DNA from: Salmonella enterica subsp. houtenae serovar Houten
GTDB lineage: Bacteria; Pseudomonadota; Gammaproteobacteria; Enterobacterales; Enterobacteriaceae
Assembly: GCA_900478215.1 (NCBI GenBank)
Contig: LS483478.1
Coordinates: forward strand, 930,001-994,000
DNA length: 64,000 nt
Reading direction: 5' to 3'
Each line of letters begins with the position of its first letter. Within the stretch, counting starts at the first letter, position 1. The notes beneath the pieces are model-generated. The model had not been told where the DNA came from. It was given only the letters and a program-made list of their open reading frames with translations, and searched no databases. The translations under genes were made by a program, and so were the position numbers. Of the stretch, positions 44,768-55,785 are shown piece by piece.

Positions 44768-45547
44768 TCAGAACATCACCTGCCCGCCGGTCACGTTGAT
44801 CGACTGCCCGGTGCAATAAGACGCTTTCGGACTGGCATAAAATAGCAGCATGTTCAGCACATCCTGATAATCACACCCGCGTTTGAGCGGTACCTTATCA
44901 ATGTAATACTGTTCCACCTCGTCGGGCTTAATGCCCAGTTTAGTGGCGTATTGCGGCAGCAATGACTGGAACATCGGCGATTTCAACAGGTTGCCGAGCA
45001 TCAGCGAATGTACGGTAATGCCGTATTCCGCCAGGTCCAGCGCCAGAGACTGGGTTAACCCCACGCCGCCGAATTTCGCCGCGCTGTAGCCGGAGTTGTG
45101 TTTACTGCCCACTTTGCCGGATTTAGAGTTAATCTGCATAATGCGCCCCTGAATGCCGTCGCGGATCATCAGGCGGGAAAACTCACGGGCGCAGAGGAAA
45201 TAGCCCACCAGATTCACCTGTAGCGAGCGGTCAAAATCGCCCAACTGGAAATCGCTGATAAACGCCGCTTTGGCGATACCCGCGCTGTAAACTAACAGAT
45301 CGACGCGCCCGAAAATCTCGTCTACGCCGCGGGAGAGCGCCAGCACGCTCTGCTCGCTGGTGGCGTCGGCGCCAAAACCGTACGCCATGCCTTCGCCAAA
45401 ATCGGCGGTAATTTCCTGGGCGACATTCGCGGCTTTATCGCTTTGAATATCAACGACTGCTACGCGGTATCCTACTTCTGCAAGCCCACGGCAAAGGAAT
45501 GCCCCCAGGGTCTGGCCTCCGCCAATGACAACGGCAACTTGATTCAT
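44768..45547 (-). CDS. srlD: SrlD sorbitol-6-phosphate 2-dehydrogenase
   Basis: SrlD (259 residues) is a short-chain dehydrogenase that oxidises sorbitol 6-phosphate to fructose 6-phosphate with NAD. It has a Rossmann motif GGGQTLGAFL (about 9-18), the catalytic YSAAK (about residue 153) and an SDR-type C-terminus. The start is ATG 45547 (MNQVAVVIGG) with AAGGAG upstream; the frame is open to 45568, overlapping srlB. The product of the PTS genes upstream is its substrate. Confidence 0.96.
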   Translation of the reverse strand: MNQVAVVIGGGQTLGAFLCRGLAEVGYRVAVVDIQSDKAANVAQEITADFGEGMAYGFGADATSEQSVLALSRGVDEIFGRVDLLVYSAGIAKAAFISDFQLGDFDRSLQVNLVGYFLCAREFSRLMIRDGIQGRIMQINSKSGKVGSKHNSGYSAAKFGGVGLTQSLALDLAEYGITVHSLMLGNLLKSPMFQSLLPQYATKLGIKPDEVEQYYIDKVPLKRGCDYQDVLNMLLFYASPKASYCTGQSINVTGGQVMF

Positions 45548-45557
45548 GTCTTTCTCC

Positions 45558-45920
45558 TTAAGCGACAAACGTCAAAATACAGCCCGGCGCGATATCGTCC
45601 GGTACTGGCCCCGCAACGTGTACGGTGCCGGGAAATTCCGCTTCGCGCAGACCATCGAAGCGCAGAGTGATATGCCCCAGTTCACGCAGGTTTTGCTCGG
45701 CTACGCTGCCGACCGCCGTGACCGGATAGCAATGCTGGCCCAGTTCACACCGCGCGCCAGGCTGCAGCGCGCCGGTCAGTTCGCCATGACAGTGGATGAA
45801 GCAAAATTCTTCGATATCCGCTGGCGCGCCTTCCCGAAACGTAATCAGCATCTGTTCGCCAAGCGCCTCCGTCGCGCTCTGGCCGATACGGGTGATGGTG
45901 GTTTGATAAATCACGCTCAT
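45558..45920 (-). CDS. srlB: SrlB sorbitol PTS enzyme IIA
   Basis: SrlB (120 residues) is the EIIA(Gut) component; HPr phosphorylates a histidine within FCFIHCHGEL (His43 by homology), and the phosphate goes to SrlE. E. coli has 123 residues. It lies 11 bases after srlE. Confidence 0.95.
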   Translation of the reverse strand: MSVIYQTTITRIGQSATEALGEQMLITFREGAPADIEEFCFIHCHGELTGALQPGARCELGQHCYPVTAVGSVAEQNLRELGHITLRFDGLREAEFPGTVHVAGPVPDDIAPGCILTFVA

Positions 45921-45931
45921 GTCTGAACCTC

Positions 45932-46900
45932 TTATTGGATAAAGCCGGAAACAAACCAGGCGATAAGCACCGTAGGCGCGCCAGTCAGGAAGCGTCCGAC
46001 CAGCACAGAAGGCACGCCGACGCGAACGGTGTCTTGTTTCGCCTCCGCCAACGATAGGCCGACCGGGATAAAGTCGCAGGCCGCCTGCGCGTTAATCGCG
46101 AACAGGGCGGGAAGCGCCAGATGCGGGGGGATATTGCCCAGACCTATCTGAACGCCGATCAGGACGCCAATGACCTGAGCGATAACCGCGCCGGGGCCGA
46201 GAAACGGCGACAGCAGCGGGAAAGAGCAGATCAATGCCAGTGTCACCAGCCCCAGCGGATGGCTGGCTAACGGCGCCAGGCCGTGGGCGATCCAGTCGCC
46301 AAGACCTGAGGCCATAATGATGCCGATCAGCGCCGACACGAACGCCATAAACGGCAGGATTGTTTTCAGGACCGTATCAATGGTGTCGCGACCGGACTGG
46401 AACAGTACCGCCACGGCGGAGCCCATTCCCATGCCGACTTTTGCCAGCAGGCCGTCGCTCTGCTCGGTGATTTTTTTGCTGGTGTCGTAGTCACGTCCTG
46501 CTGTCGCTGCGGCAGGCTGCGGGCTGGCAGACGTTTCGCCGACAAGAGTGAGGTTTTCTTCTTTTACGCCGGAGACATAAATATCCTCAACAATATACTG
46601 CGCCAGCGGGCCGGACTTACCCGTCGAGTGAATATTAATGGTTGGAATCCGGCGTTTCGGGTAGATACCGCAGCGCAGCGTACCGCCGCAATCGATAATG
46701 GCCACGCCGATCTCCGCTTCCGGCGGTTCGCCTTCTTTAAAGCCGTCCACCGCTTGCCAGCCTGTTAGTTGCGCCAGTTTGTCGACGATCGCCGGGCGCG
46801 TACCGGCTGTGATATAGACGATCTTTTTGCCTGGCGTAACGTCCAGTTCAAGCGGGCCGCCCCAGCCGCCGGCGCCTTTCTCAATACGAACCCGAGTCAT
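45932..46900 (-). CDS. srlE: SrlE sorbitol PTS enzyme IIBC1
   Basis: SrlE (322 residues) carries the EIIB domain (about 1-170; active cysteine in DCGGTLRCGIYPKRR) and part of the membrane EIIC region (C-terminal 150 residues with several helices). With SrlA it imports and phosphorylates D-sorbitol. Its start overlaps the srlA stop by four bases. Confidence 0.95.
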   Translation of the reverse strand: MTRVRIEKGAGGWGGPLELDVTPGKKIVYITAGTRPAIVDKLAQLTGWQAVDGFKEGEPPEAEIGVAIIDCGGTLRCGIYPKRRIPTINIHSTGKSGPLAQYIVEDIYVSGVKEENLTLVGETSASPQPAAATAGRDYDTSKKITEQSDGLLAKVGMGMGSAVAVLFQSGRDTIDTVLKTILPFMAFVSALIGIIMASGLGDWIAHGLAPLASHPLGLVTLALICSFPLLSPFLGPGAVIAQVIGVLIGVQIGLGNIPPHLALPALFAINAQAACDFIPVGLSLAEAKQDTVRVGVPSVLVGRFLTGAPTVLIAWFVSGFIQ

Positions 46901-47460
46901 GATACCGCTCCTGTCAGATGAACTTTCTGATCAAGTTGAATCCCCATTTTTTTCTCAAAAATAGCGGTGGTGAGATCGGTGACCCAACCGCGGAAGAAGT
47001 TCGTCACCAGACCTACCAGTAGATAGCTCACCGCGAGCGGGCCGAGAGGAAGCCCTAACGTGGTGAGTCCGCTGGCGATCCCCAGATAAACAAACAGTTC
47101 GCCGGGATTGATATGCGGAAACAGACCGTTCATGGAGTGACAGCTATAGGAGGCCGCCGCGTAATAGCTCGGTTTGTACTTCTCCGGCATAAAGCGTCCC
47201 AGACTCAGGGTCATCGGATTACAAAAAACAAACGTCCCGATACACGGTAAAAGCAGGTAACGGGATAGCGGATTTCCGGCGCAGCGTTGGGCAAAACGCT
47301 CAATACGCTGCTGGCCGATAAAATTGATGAGCGCATTCATGATAACCAGCAGGCTTATCAGTAGCGGAAGAATACCGGTCACCATACCGGTAAACACCTC
47401 TCCGCCTTTCTGGAATAACCCGATGAACCACTCCGCACCATGTGTAATGGTTTCGATCAT
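46897..47460 (-). CDS. srlA: SrlA sorbitol PTS enzyme IIC2
   Basis: SrlA (187 residues) is the EIIC2 membrane subunit with four or more helices (GILPLLISLLVIMNALINF and LGLPLGPLAVSYLLVGLV). It is the first gene of srlAEBD-gutM-srlR-gutQ. I start at ATG 47460 (MIETITHGAEW) behind AGGAGAG; the longer open frame from 47517 is not conserved. Confidence 0.95.
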   Translation of the reverse strand: MIETITHGAEWFIGLFQKGGEVFTGMVTGILPLLISLLVIMNALINFIGQQRIERFAQRCAGNPLSRYLLLPCIGTFVFCNPMTLSLGRFMPEKYKPSYYAAASYSCHSMNGLFPHINPGELFVYLGIASGLTTLGLPLGPLAVSYLLVGLVTNFFRGWVTDLTTAIFEKKMGIQLDQKVHLTGAVS

Positions 47461-47713
47461 TGTTCTCTCCTGTAGGGTTTTTAGTTTTCTTGCTAACCTC
47501 CTGTTCATTGTAATCATATTGAAAGTTTTAAAAGTGTTATTTTGATCGAAAAATAAAAGAAAAATATTTTAATGTGAAAGGTTGGCGGAGCGGGAGAACA
47601 GGTACAAGCTGAAAAGAGGTGAAAGGTGATTTATTCTCTTGCGCCGCTTCCTTGTGCGGCGGGGGATGCTTTACCATACTTCTCCCTGGCTGAATTTGTT
47701 TAATGGATGTCTC
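47461..47713. promoter_or_regulatory. Divergent srlA-mltB spacer
   Basis: About 250 AT-rich bases between divergent genes hold both promoters. TGTGA at about 47574 could be half of a CRP site for the catabolite-controlled srl operon, but the second half is not evident. Confidence 0.35.
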
Positions 47714-48793
47714 ATGTTCAAGCGTCGTTATGTAGCGTTACTTCCACTTTGCGTATTGCTTGCTGCCTGTAGCAGCACACCAAAATCTTCCGAGACTCAA
47801 ACGACGACGGGCACGCCTTCCGGCGGCTTCCTGCTTGAGCCGCAGCATAACGTCATGCAAATGGGCGGCGACTTCGCCAATAACCCTAATGCGCAGCAGT
47901 TCATTGATAAAATGGTCAGTAAACACGGTTTCGACCATCAGCAGTTGCAAGAGATCCTCTCGCAGTCTAAAAGACTGGATTACGTTCTGCGACTGATGGA
48001 CAGACAAGCGCCGACCACTCAGCCGCCCGCCGGACCAAATGGCGCCTGGCTGCGCTACCGCAAACAATTTATTACGCCGGATAACGTGCAAAACGGCGTC
48101 GCGTTCTGGAATCAGTATGAAGATGCGCTGAACCGCGCCTGGCAGGTATACGGCGTACCGCCGGAGATCATCGTGGGCATCATCGGCGTGGAAACCCGCT
48201 GGGGACGTATCATGGGGAAAACACGGATTCTGGACGCTCTGGCGACGCTATCATTTAACTATCCGCGCCGGGCGGAATATTTCTCCGGCGAGCTGGAAAC
48301 CTTCCTGCTCATGGCGCGCGATGAGCAAGACGATCCGCTCAATCTGAAAGGTTCCTTTGCGGGCGCGATGGGCTATGGTCAGTTTATGCCGTCCTCCTAT
48401 AAAGAATACGCGGTTGATTTTAATGGCGACAATCACATCAACCTATGGGACCCGGTTGATGCTATCGGCAGCGTGGCGAACTATTTCAAAGCGCATGGTT
48501 GGGTGAAAGGCGATGCGGTTGCGATACCCGCTAATGGTCAGGCGCCGGGACTGGCGAATGGTTTCAAAACAAAATACAGCCTCTCTCAGCTTGCCGCCGC
48601 AGGCTTAACGCCGCAGCAATCGTTGGGCAATCATCAGGAAGCCAGCCTGCTTCGTCTGGATATCGGTACGGGCTATCAGTACTGGTACGGCCTGCCGAAC
48701 TTCTACACGATTACCCGATATAACCACAGCACGCATTATGCGATGGCGGTTTGGCAACTGGGGCAGGCGGTAGCGCTGGCGCGGGTGCGCTAA
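47714..48793 (+). CDS. mltB: MltB membrane-bound lytic murein transglycosylase B
   Basis: MltB (359 residues) is an outer-membrane lipoprotein that cleaves peptidoglycan to 1,6-anhydro products. It has a lipoprotein signal (VALLPLCVLLAA then Cys19), the catalytic Glu160 in GIIGVETRWG, and the MGYGQFMPSSYKEYAVDF motif of family 3 transglycosylases. I start at ATG 47714 (MFKRRYVALL) as it gives a proper signal peptide; the frame is open further upstream. Confidence 0.96.
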   Translation: MFKRRYVALLPLCVLLAACSSTPKSSETQTTTGTPSGGFLLEPQHNVMQMGGDFANNPNAQQFIDKMVSKHGFDHQQLQEILSQSKRLDYVLRLMDRQAPTTQPPAGPNGAWLRYRKQFITPDNVQNGVAFWNQYEDALNRAWQVYGVPPEIIVGIIGVETRWGRIMGKTRILDALATLSFNYPRRAEYFSGELETFLLMARDEQDDPLNLKGSFAGAMGYGQFMPSSYKEYAVDFNGDNHINLWDPVDAIGSVANYFKAHGWVKGDAVAIPANGQAPGLANGFKTKYSLSQLAAAGLTPQQSLGNHQEASLLRLDIGTGYQYWYGLPNFYTITRYNHSTHYAMAVWQLGQAVALARVR

Positions 48794-48804
48794 TTTGCTC
48801 CTGA

Positions 48805-48835
48805 CTTATCCGGCCTTCCTCACAGGCCGGATAAG
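48805..48835. repeat. REP-like hairpin after mltB
   Basis: CTTATCCGGCC and GGCCGGATAAG form a perfect 11-bp stem with a 9-base loop, 12 bases after the mltB stop. It is a REP-type unit that may protect or end the mRNA. Confidence 0.7.
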
Positions 48836-48974
48836 ATGCATTGTCATTCGGCAACGCTTTCCGCTGATCAACGAATTTTTTGGCACCCTCCTCGTAAAAT
48901 CGACCGCCCGTCCCCATCTCTGGTTAGAAAGTGCTATCTTTGTGCGGCAAGATTTCTAACTGACAGAGGTCATG

Positions 48975-49472
48975 ATGACTGACAGTGAACTGATGCGGCT
49001 TAGCGAACAGGTCGGGCTGGCGTTAAAAGCGCGCGGGGCGACCGTAACGACAGCGGAGTCCTGTACCGGCGGCTGGCTGGCGAAAGCCATTACCGACATC
49101 GCCGGAAGTTCCGCCTGGTTTGAACGCGGCTTTGTCACCTATAGTAATGAAGCCAAAGCGCAGATGATTGGCGTGCGTGAAGAGACCCTGGCGCAGCATG
49201 GCGCGGTCAGCGAACCCGTAGTGGTGGAAATGGCGATCGGGGCGCTGAAGGCCGCTCGCGCCGATTTTGCTGTCGCTATTAGCGGGATTGCCGGGCCGGA
49301 TGGCGGCAGTGAAGAAAAGCCGGTTGGTACGGTGTGGTTTGCTTTCGCCAGCGTCAGCGGAGAAGGGATTACGCGTCGGGAATGCTTCAGCGGCGACCGT
49401 GAATCGGTGCGTCGACAGGCGACGACGTACGCGCTACAAACCCTGCGGCAACAATTTCTACAAAACACTTGA
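48975..49472 (+). CDS. pncC: PncC nicotinamide-nucleotide amidase
   Basis: PncC (YgaD, CinA C-terminal family, 165 residues) deamidates NMN to nicotinate mononucleotide in the pyridine nucleotide cycle. Motifs are TAESCTGGW (about 29-37), SSAWFERGFVTYSNEAK and SGIAGPDGGS with KPVGTVWFA. Two adjacent ATGs (48972, 48975) exist; the second has better spacing from AGAGG. The recA promoter overlaps its end. Confidence 0.95.
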   Translation: MTDSELMRLSEQVGLALKARGATVTTAESCTGGWLAKAITDIAGSSAWFERGFVTYSNEAKAQMIGVREETLAQHGAVSEPVVVEMAIGALKAARADFAVAISGIAGPDGGSEEKPVGTVWFAFASVSGEGITRRECFSGDRESVRRQATTYALQTLRQQFLQNT

Positions 49473-49496
49473 TACTGTATGAGCATACAGTATAAT
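49469..49496 (+). promoter_or_regulatory. recA promoter with LexA box
   Basis: TTGATA, 16 bases, TATAAT. The LexA box TACTGTATGAGCATACAGTA (49473-49492; CTGT-N8-ACAG) lies between and across the hexamers, so LexA blocks RNA polymerase until SOS induction. It starts inside the last codon of pncC. Confidence 0.95.
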
Positions 49497-49556
49497 TGCT
49501 TCAACAGTACGAATTCACTATCCGGTTCAATACCAAGTTGCATGACAGGAGTAATA

Positions 49557-50618
49557 ATGGCTATCGACGAAAACAAACAGAAAGCGTTGGCGGCAGCACT
49601 GGGCCAAATTGAAAAGCAATTTGGTAAAGGCTCCATCATGCGTCTGGGTGAAGACCGCTCTATGGATGTGGAAACTATCTCCACCGGTTCGCTTTCACTG
49701 GACATCGCACTCGGTGCGGGCGGTCTGCCGATGGGCCGTATTGTCGAAATTTACGGGCCGGAATCTTCCGGTAAAACGACCCTGACGCTGCAGGTGATTG
49801 CCGCAGCGCAGCGTGAAGGTAAAACTTGTGCATTTATCGATGCGGAACACGCGCTTGACCCTGTTTACGCACGCAAGCTGGGCGTCGATATCGATAACCT
49901 GCTCTGTTCTCAGCCGGATACCGGCGAGCAGGCGCTGGAAATCTGTGACGCGCTGGCGCGCTCAGGCGCGGTGGACGTCATTGTGGTCGACTCCGTAGCG
50001 GCGCTAACGCCGAAAGCGGAAATCGAAGGCGAAATCGGCGACTCTCACATGGGCCTTGCGGCGCGTATGATGAGCCAGGCGATGCGTAAGCTGGCGGGGA
50101 ACCTGAAACAGTCCAACACGCTGTTGATTTTCATCAACCAGATCCGTATGAAGATTGGCGTGATGTTCGGTAACCCGGAAACGACGACCGGCGGTAACGC
50201 GCTGAAATTCTACGCTTCTGTTCGTCTTGATATCCGCCGTATCGGCGCGGTGAAAGAGGGCGATAACGTCGTGGGTAGTGAAACGCGTGTGAAAGTGGTG
50301 AAAAACAAAATCGCCGCGCCGTTTAAGCAGGCCGAGTTCCAGATCCTCTACGGCGAAGGCATTAACTTCTATGGCGAACTGGTTGACCTGGGCGTGAAAG
50401 AGAAGCTGATCGAGAAAGCGGGCGCATGGTACAGCTACAACGGCGAGAAGATTGGCCAGGGTAAAGCGAACGCGACTACTTGGCTGAAAGAGAACCCAGC
50501 GACAGCGAAAGAGATCGAGAAAAAAGTGCGTGAATTACTGTTGAGTAATCAGAATGCCACGCCCGATTTCGCCGTTGATGATAGCGAAGGCGTTGCAGAA
50601 ACCAACGAAGATTTTTAA
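49557..50618 (+). CDS. recA: RecA recombinase
   Basis: RecA (353 residues) is the strand-exchange and SOS co-protease ATPase. It has Walker A GPESSGKTT (about 66-74), Walker B VIVVDSVAAL, DNA-binding loops (MGLAARMMSQAMRKL and FGNPETTTGG) and an acidic C-terminus (DDSEGVAETNEDF). The start is ATG 49557 (MAIDENKQKA) after AGGAG. recX follows beyond the terminator. Confidence 0.98.
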   Translation: MAIDENKQKALAAALGQIEKQFGKGSIMRLGEDRSMDVETISTGSLSLDIALGAGGLPMGRIVEIYGPESSGKTTLTLQVIAAAQREGKTCAFIDAEHALDPVYARKLGVDIDNLLCSQPDTGEQALEICDALARSGAVDVIVVDSVAALTPKAEIEGEIGDSHMGLAARMMSQAMRKLAGNLKQSNTLLIFINQIRMKIGVMFGNPETTTGGNALKFYASVRLDIRRIGAVKEGDNVVGSETRVKVVKNKIAAPFKQAEFQILYGEGINFYGELVDLGVKEKLIEKAGAWYSYNGEKIGQGKANATTWLKENPATAKEIEKKVRELLLSNQNATPDFAVDDSEGVAETNEDF

Positions 50619-50682
50619 TCGGCAGGTGATGGTTGGTCGGACAAAACGAAGCCGCCATTCAGCAAAACGTTAAATTACCATC

Positions 50683-50709
50683 AAGGGCTGCATTTATGCG
50701 GCCCTTTTT
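50683..50709 (+). terminator. recA terminator before recX
   Basis: AAGGGCTGC, loop ATTTAT, GCGGCCCTT then TTTT form a good hairpin (one G-T pair) with a U-run. In E. coli partial read-through of the recA terminator gives low recX expression. Confidence 0.85.
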
Positions 50710-50734
50710 GCATTTACCCTTGTTAAGGTTTTTT

Positions 50735-51235
50735 ATGAGTGAACCCACATCGCGCCGTCCCGCTTATGCTCGTCTCCTTGATCGTGCGGTACGTATCCTT
50801 GCTGTCCGCGATCACAGCGAGCAGGAATTACGGCGTAAACTCTCCGCGCCGGTGATGGGCAAAAATGGGCCGGAAGAGATTGATGCGACGACAGACGATT
50901 ATGAGCGCGTGATCGCCTGGTGCCACGAACATCACTATCTTGATGACGAGCGCTTCGTGATGCGCTTTATCGCCAGTCGTAGCCGCAAAGGCTATGGCCC
51001 GGCGCGTATTCGCCAGGAGTTGAATCAGAAAGGCATCTCCCGTGAATCGACTGAAAAAGCGATGCGAGAATGTGAAATTGACTGGAATGAAATGGCACGT
51101 GAACAGGCTGTTCGCAAATATGGCGAGCCACTCCCTTCAACCTTTTCAGAGAAGGTTAAGGTACAGCGTTTTTTGCTCTATCGCGGGTATCTGATGGACG
51201 ATATCCAGCAAATATGGCGAAATTTTGCAGATTGA
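50735..51235 (+). CDS. recX: RecX regulator of RecA
   Basis: RecX (166 residues) inhibits RecA filament extension. Tandem three-helix repeats are visible (RAVRILAVRDHSEQELRRKL, YLDDERFVMRFIASRSRKG). I start at ATG 50735 (MSEPTSRRPA), just after the recA terminator; the frame is open from 50633 through that terminator, which makes the longer form unlikely. Confidence 0.95.
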   Translation: MSEPTSRRPAYARLLDRAVRILAVRDHSEQELRRKLSAPVMGKNGPEEIDATTDDYERVIAWCHEHHYLDDERFVMRFIASRSRKGYGPARIRQELNQKGISRESTEKAMRECEIDWNEMAREQAVRKYGEPLPSTFSEKVKVQRFLLYRGYLMDDIQQIWRNFAD

Positions 51236-51470
51236 GCGCATACGGGATTTTACTTCCCGGTAAAGAAAACTTATCTTATTCCCACTTTTTCCGTCTGGAC
51301 GCGGGTTGCTTAACGGCGAACAGCGTCTGCGACGAATATTCCTTAAATACACAAAATCATTCAAGCCGTATCAAAGCGGTAAGTGAGCCTCGGGAACGAG
51401 TGACCGGAGAACTCTTAGCCAACGCAGAGGCGGCCTGAAGGATGAAGTGTAGCTTGATTTCAGGATAATT

Positions 51471-54101
<2,631 letters not shown>

Positions 54102-54118
54102 TTATAAGCGTTCGTTGG

Positions 54119-54140
54119 CGCCGCAGCCTGTGCTGCGGCG
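54119..54140 (+). terminator. alaS terminator
   Basis: CGCCGCAGC, loop CTGT, GCTGCGGCG then TTTA: a 9-bp perfect GC-rich stem 18 bases after the stop, with a short T-run. Confidence 0.75.
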
Positions 54141-54335
54141 TTTACGTCGACGCTATCGACAACGATAAAGTCAGGTTGAAGTTTTGTATATCGGCTAAAC
54201 TTAGGTTTAACAGAATGTAATGCCATGACTGCTTACACCTAAGGTGTTTGTCATCGCTTACTTTTTGGCGTTATATGATGGATAATGCCGGGATACAGAG
54301 AGACCCGACTCTTTTAATCTTTCAAGGAGCAAAGA

Positions 54336-54521
54336 ATGCTGATTCTGACTCGTCGAGTTGGTGAGACCCTCATGATTGGCGATGAGGTCACCGTGACAGT
54401 TTTAGGGGTGAAGGGCAACCAGGTGCGTATTGGCGTGAACGCCCCGAAAGAAGTTTCTGTCCATCGTGAAGAGATCTACCAGCGTATCCAGGCTGAAAAA
54501 TCCCAGCAGTCCAGTTACTAA
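54336..54521 (+). CDS. csrA: CsrA global post-transcriptional regulator
   Basis: CsrA (61 residues) binds GGA motifs in mRNA leaders as a dimer and controls carbon storage, motility and SPI-1 (including hilD mRNA in Salmonella). The sequence [20 protein letters not shown] and the RNA-contact R44 region ([13 protein letters not shown]) are unchanged. AAGGAGCAAAGA precedes ATG 54336. Confidence 0.98.
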
Positions 54522-54528
54522 GGTTTTC

Positions 54529-54553
54529 GCGTCTCACTTTTCGGGTGAGACGC
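54529..54553 (+). terminator. Hairpin after csrA
   Basis: GCGTCTCAC, loop TTTTCGG, GTGAGACGC: perfect 9-bp stem 7 bases after the csrA stop. No U-run follows (AGCCTCTC), so termination efficiency is uncertain. Confidence 0.6.
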
Positions 54554-54736
54554 AGCCTCTCTTCTCGCTCGCCCACGTTATCCCTTCATGACTTTTTTCA
54601 ACCTCACTGCTGATATGTTGTGCTTTTGGCGGCCAGCGCGTCATTAAATTATCTGTTGATAAAACACTCTTTTTGGCTTTTTTACAGACTAATTGCGCGT
54701 GAAGTGTGCAAACGATAAAAGCTCTGGAAAAATTGT

Positions 54737-54764
54737 TTGACTTATAAGTCCCAGAAAGTAATAT
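54737..54764 (+). promoter_or_regulatory. Promoter of tRNA operon
   Basis: TTGACT, 16 bases, TAATAT, followed by the GC-rich stretch GTGCGCC that is typical of stringently controlled stable-RNA promoters. It lies about 60 bases before the tRNA(Ser) gene. Confidence 0.8.
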
Positions 54765-54825
54765 GTGCGCCACGCAGCGACGATGAGCAGAAACAAGTTC
54801 TTCGAAGCACTCGTAAGAGGCGTGT

Positions 54826-54918
54826 GGTGAGGTGGCCGAGAGGCTGAAGGCGCTCCCCTGCTAAGGGAGTATGCGGTCAAAAGCTGCATCCGGGGTTCGA
54901 ATCCCCGCCTCACCGCCA
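54826..54918 (+). tRNA. serV: tRNA-Ser (GCU)
   Basis: 93 bases with acceptor arms GGTGAGG/CCTCACC, long variable arm, TTCGAAT T-loop and encoded CCA. The anticodon loop CTGCTAA gives anticodon GCU (54860-54862) for AGC/AGU. It is first of five tRNAs. Confidence 0.98.
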
Positions 54919-54921
54919 TTT

Positions 54922-54998
54922 GCATCCGTAGCTCAGCTGGATAGAGTACTCGGCTACGAACCGAGCGGTCGGAGGTTCGAATCCTCCCGGATGCACCA
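54922..54998 (+). tRNA. argV: tRNA-Arg (ACG), copy 1
   Basis: 77 bases with acceptor arms GCATCCG/CGGATGC, anticodon loop CTACGAA (ACG, read as ICG) and encoded CCA. It starts three bases after tRNA(Ser). Copies 1-4 are identical in sequence. Individual allele names cannot be fixed. Confidence 0.98.
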
Positions 54999-55060
54999 TC
55001 TCTTACTTGATACGGCTTTCACCGCGGTATCAAAATCTGCAGTAAAGTAAGTTTCCCGAT

Positions 55061-55137
55061 GCATCCGTAGCTCAGCTGGATAGAGTACTCGGCTACGAAC
55101 CGAGCGGTCGGAGGTTCGAATCCTCCCGGATGCACCA
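55061..55137 (+). tRNA. argY: tRNA-Arg (ACG), copy 2
   Basis: Identical 77-base gene, 62 bases after copy 1. The spacer is nearly the same as the next one and contains a GATAC/GGTATC hairpin. Confidence 0.98.
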
Positions 55138-55199
55138 TCTCTTACTTGATACGGCTTACACCGCGGTATCAATATCGGCAGTAAAGCAAGTTTTCCGAT

Positions 55200-55276
55200 G
55201 CATCCGTAGCTCAGCTGGATAGAGTACTCGGCTACGAACCGAGCGGTCGGAGGTTCGAATCCTCCCGGATGCACCA
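55200..55276 (+). tRNA. argZ: tRNA-Arg (ACG), copy 3
   Basis: Identical 77-base gene, 62 bases after copy 2. It is followed by a longer composite spacer. Confidence 0.98.
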
Positions 55277-55280
55277 TATT

Positions 55281-55410
55281 CTCCGTACTTTCAGCGATGA
55301 AGATGCGGATGAGATAGCGGTAATCACCGTTGGCACCAGGAAGGATAACGTTGCTTCAGCAACGGCCCGAAGGGCGAGCCATAAGGCGAGTAATCCTCCC
55401 GGATGCACCA
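55281..55410 (+). repeat. tRNA-tail repeat unit 1
   Basis: About 110 bases (CTCCGTACTTTCAGCGATGA ... AAGGCGAGT) ending in a 19-base copy of the tRNA(Arg) 3' end (AATCCTCCCGGATGCACCA, 55392-55410). The standard short spacer and copy 4 follow. Confidence 0.85.
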
Positions 55411-55472
55411 TCTCTTATTTGATACGGCCTTCACCGCGGTATCAATATCGGCAGTAAAGCCAATTTCCCAAT

Positions 55473-55549
55473 GCATCCGTAGCTCAGCTGGATAGAGTAC
55501 TCGGCTACGAACCGAGCGGTCGGAGGTTCGAATCCTCCCGGATGCACCA
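55473..55549 (+). tRNA. argQ: tRNA-Arg (ACG), copy 4
   Basis: Identical 77-base gene, last intact tRNA in the operon, preceded by the standard short spacer. Confidence 0.98.
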
Positions 55550-55553
55550 TAAT

Positions 55554-55667
55554 CTCCGTGCTTTCAGCGATGAGGATGCGGATAAGATAGCGGTAATCAC
55601 CGCTGGCGCCAGGAAGGATAACGTTGTTTCAGCCACGGCCCGTAAGGCGAGTAATCCTCCCGGATGC
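55554..55667 (+). repeat. tRNA-tail repeat unit 2
   Basis: Close copy of unit 1 (CTCCGTGCTTTCAGCGATGA ... AAGGCGAGT) with a 13-base shorter interior, ending in a truncated tRNA(Arg) tail (AATCCTCCCGGATGC, 55653-55667) without ACCA. Confidence 0.85.
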
Positions 55668-55785
55668 GTTATTGCCCTGCGATCGGTTTTCCTCTTATCC
55701 TGAACATTCCTCTTCATCTCTATTAGCGACAAAATCAATCAATTGCGATAAAGTACTGTCTGGTTATTCGGTTTGCGAGAACACG

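Noticed and set aside
50633..50734. N-terminal extension of recX
   Set aside because: It runs through the recA terminator; ATG 50735 gives the standard 166 residues.
54954..55277. 107-residue ORF with internal repeats on the - strand
   Set aside because: It is the antisense of three tRNA-Arg genes; the protein repeats only reflect tRNA repetition.
54922..55549. CRISPR array
   Set aside because: The regular repeats are tRNA genes of 77 bases with two spacer types; no CRISPR-type repeats or cas genes occur in the window.
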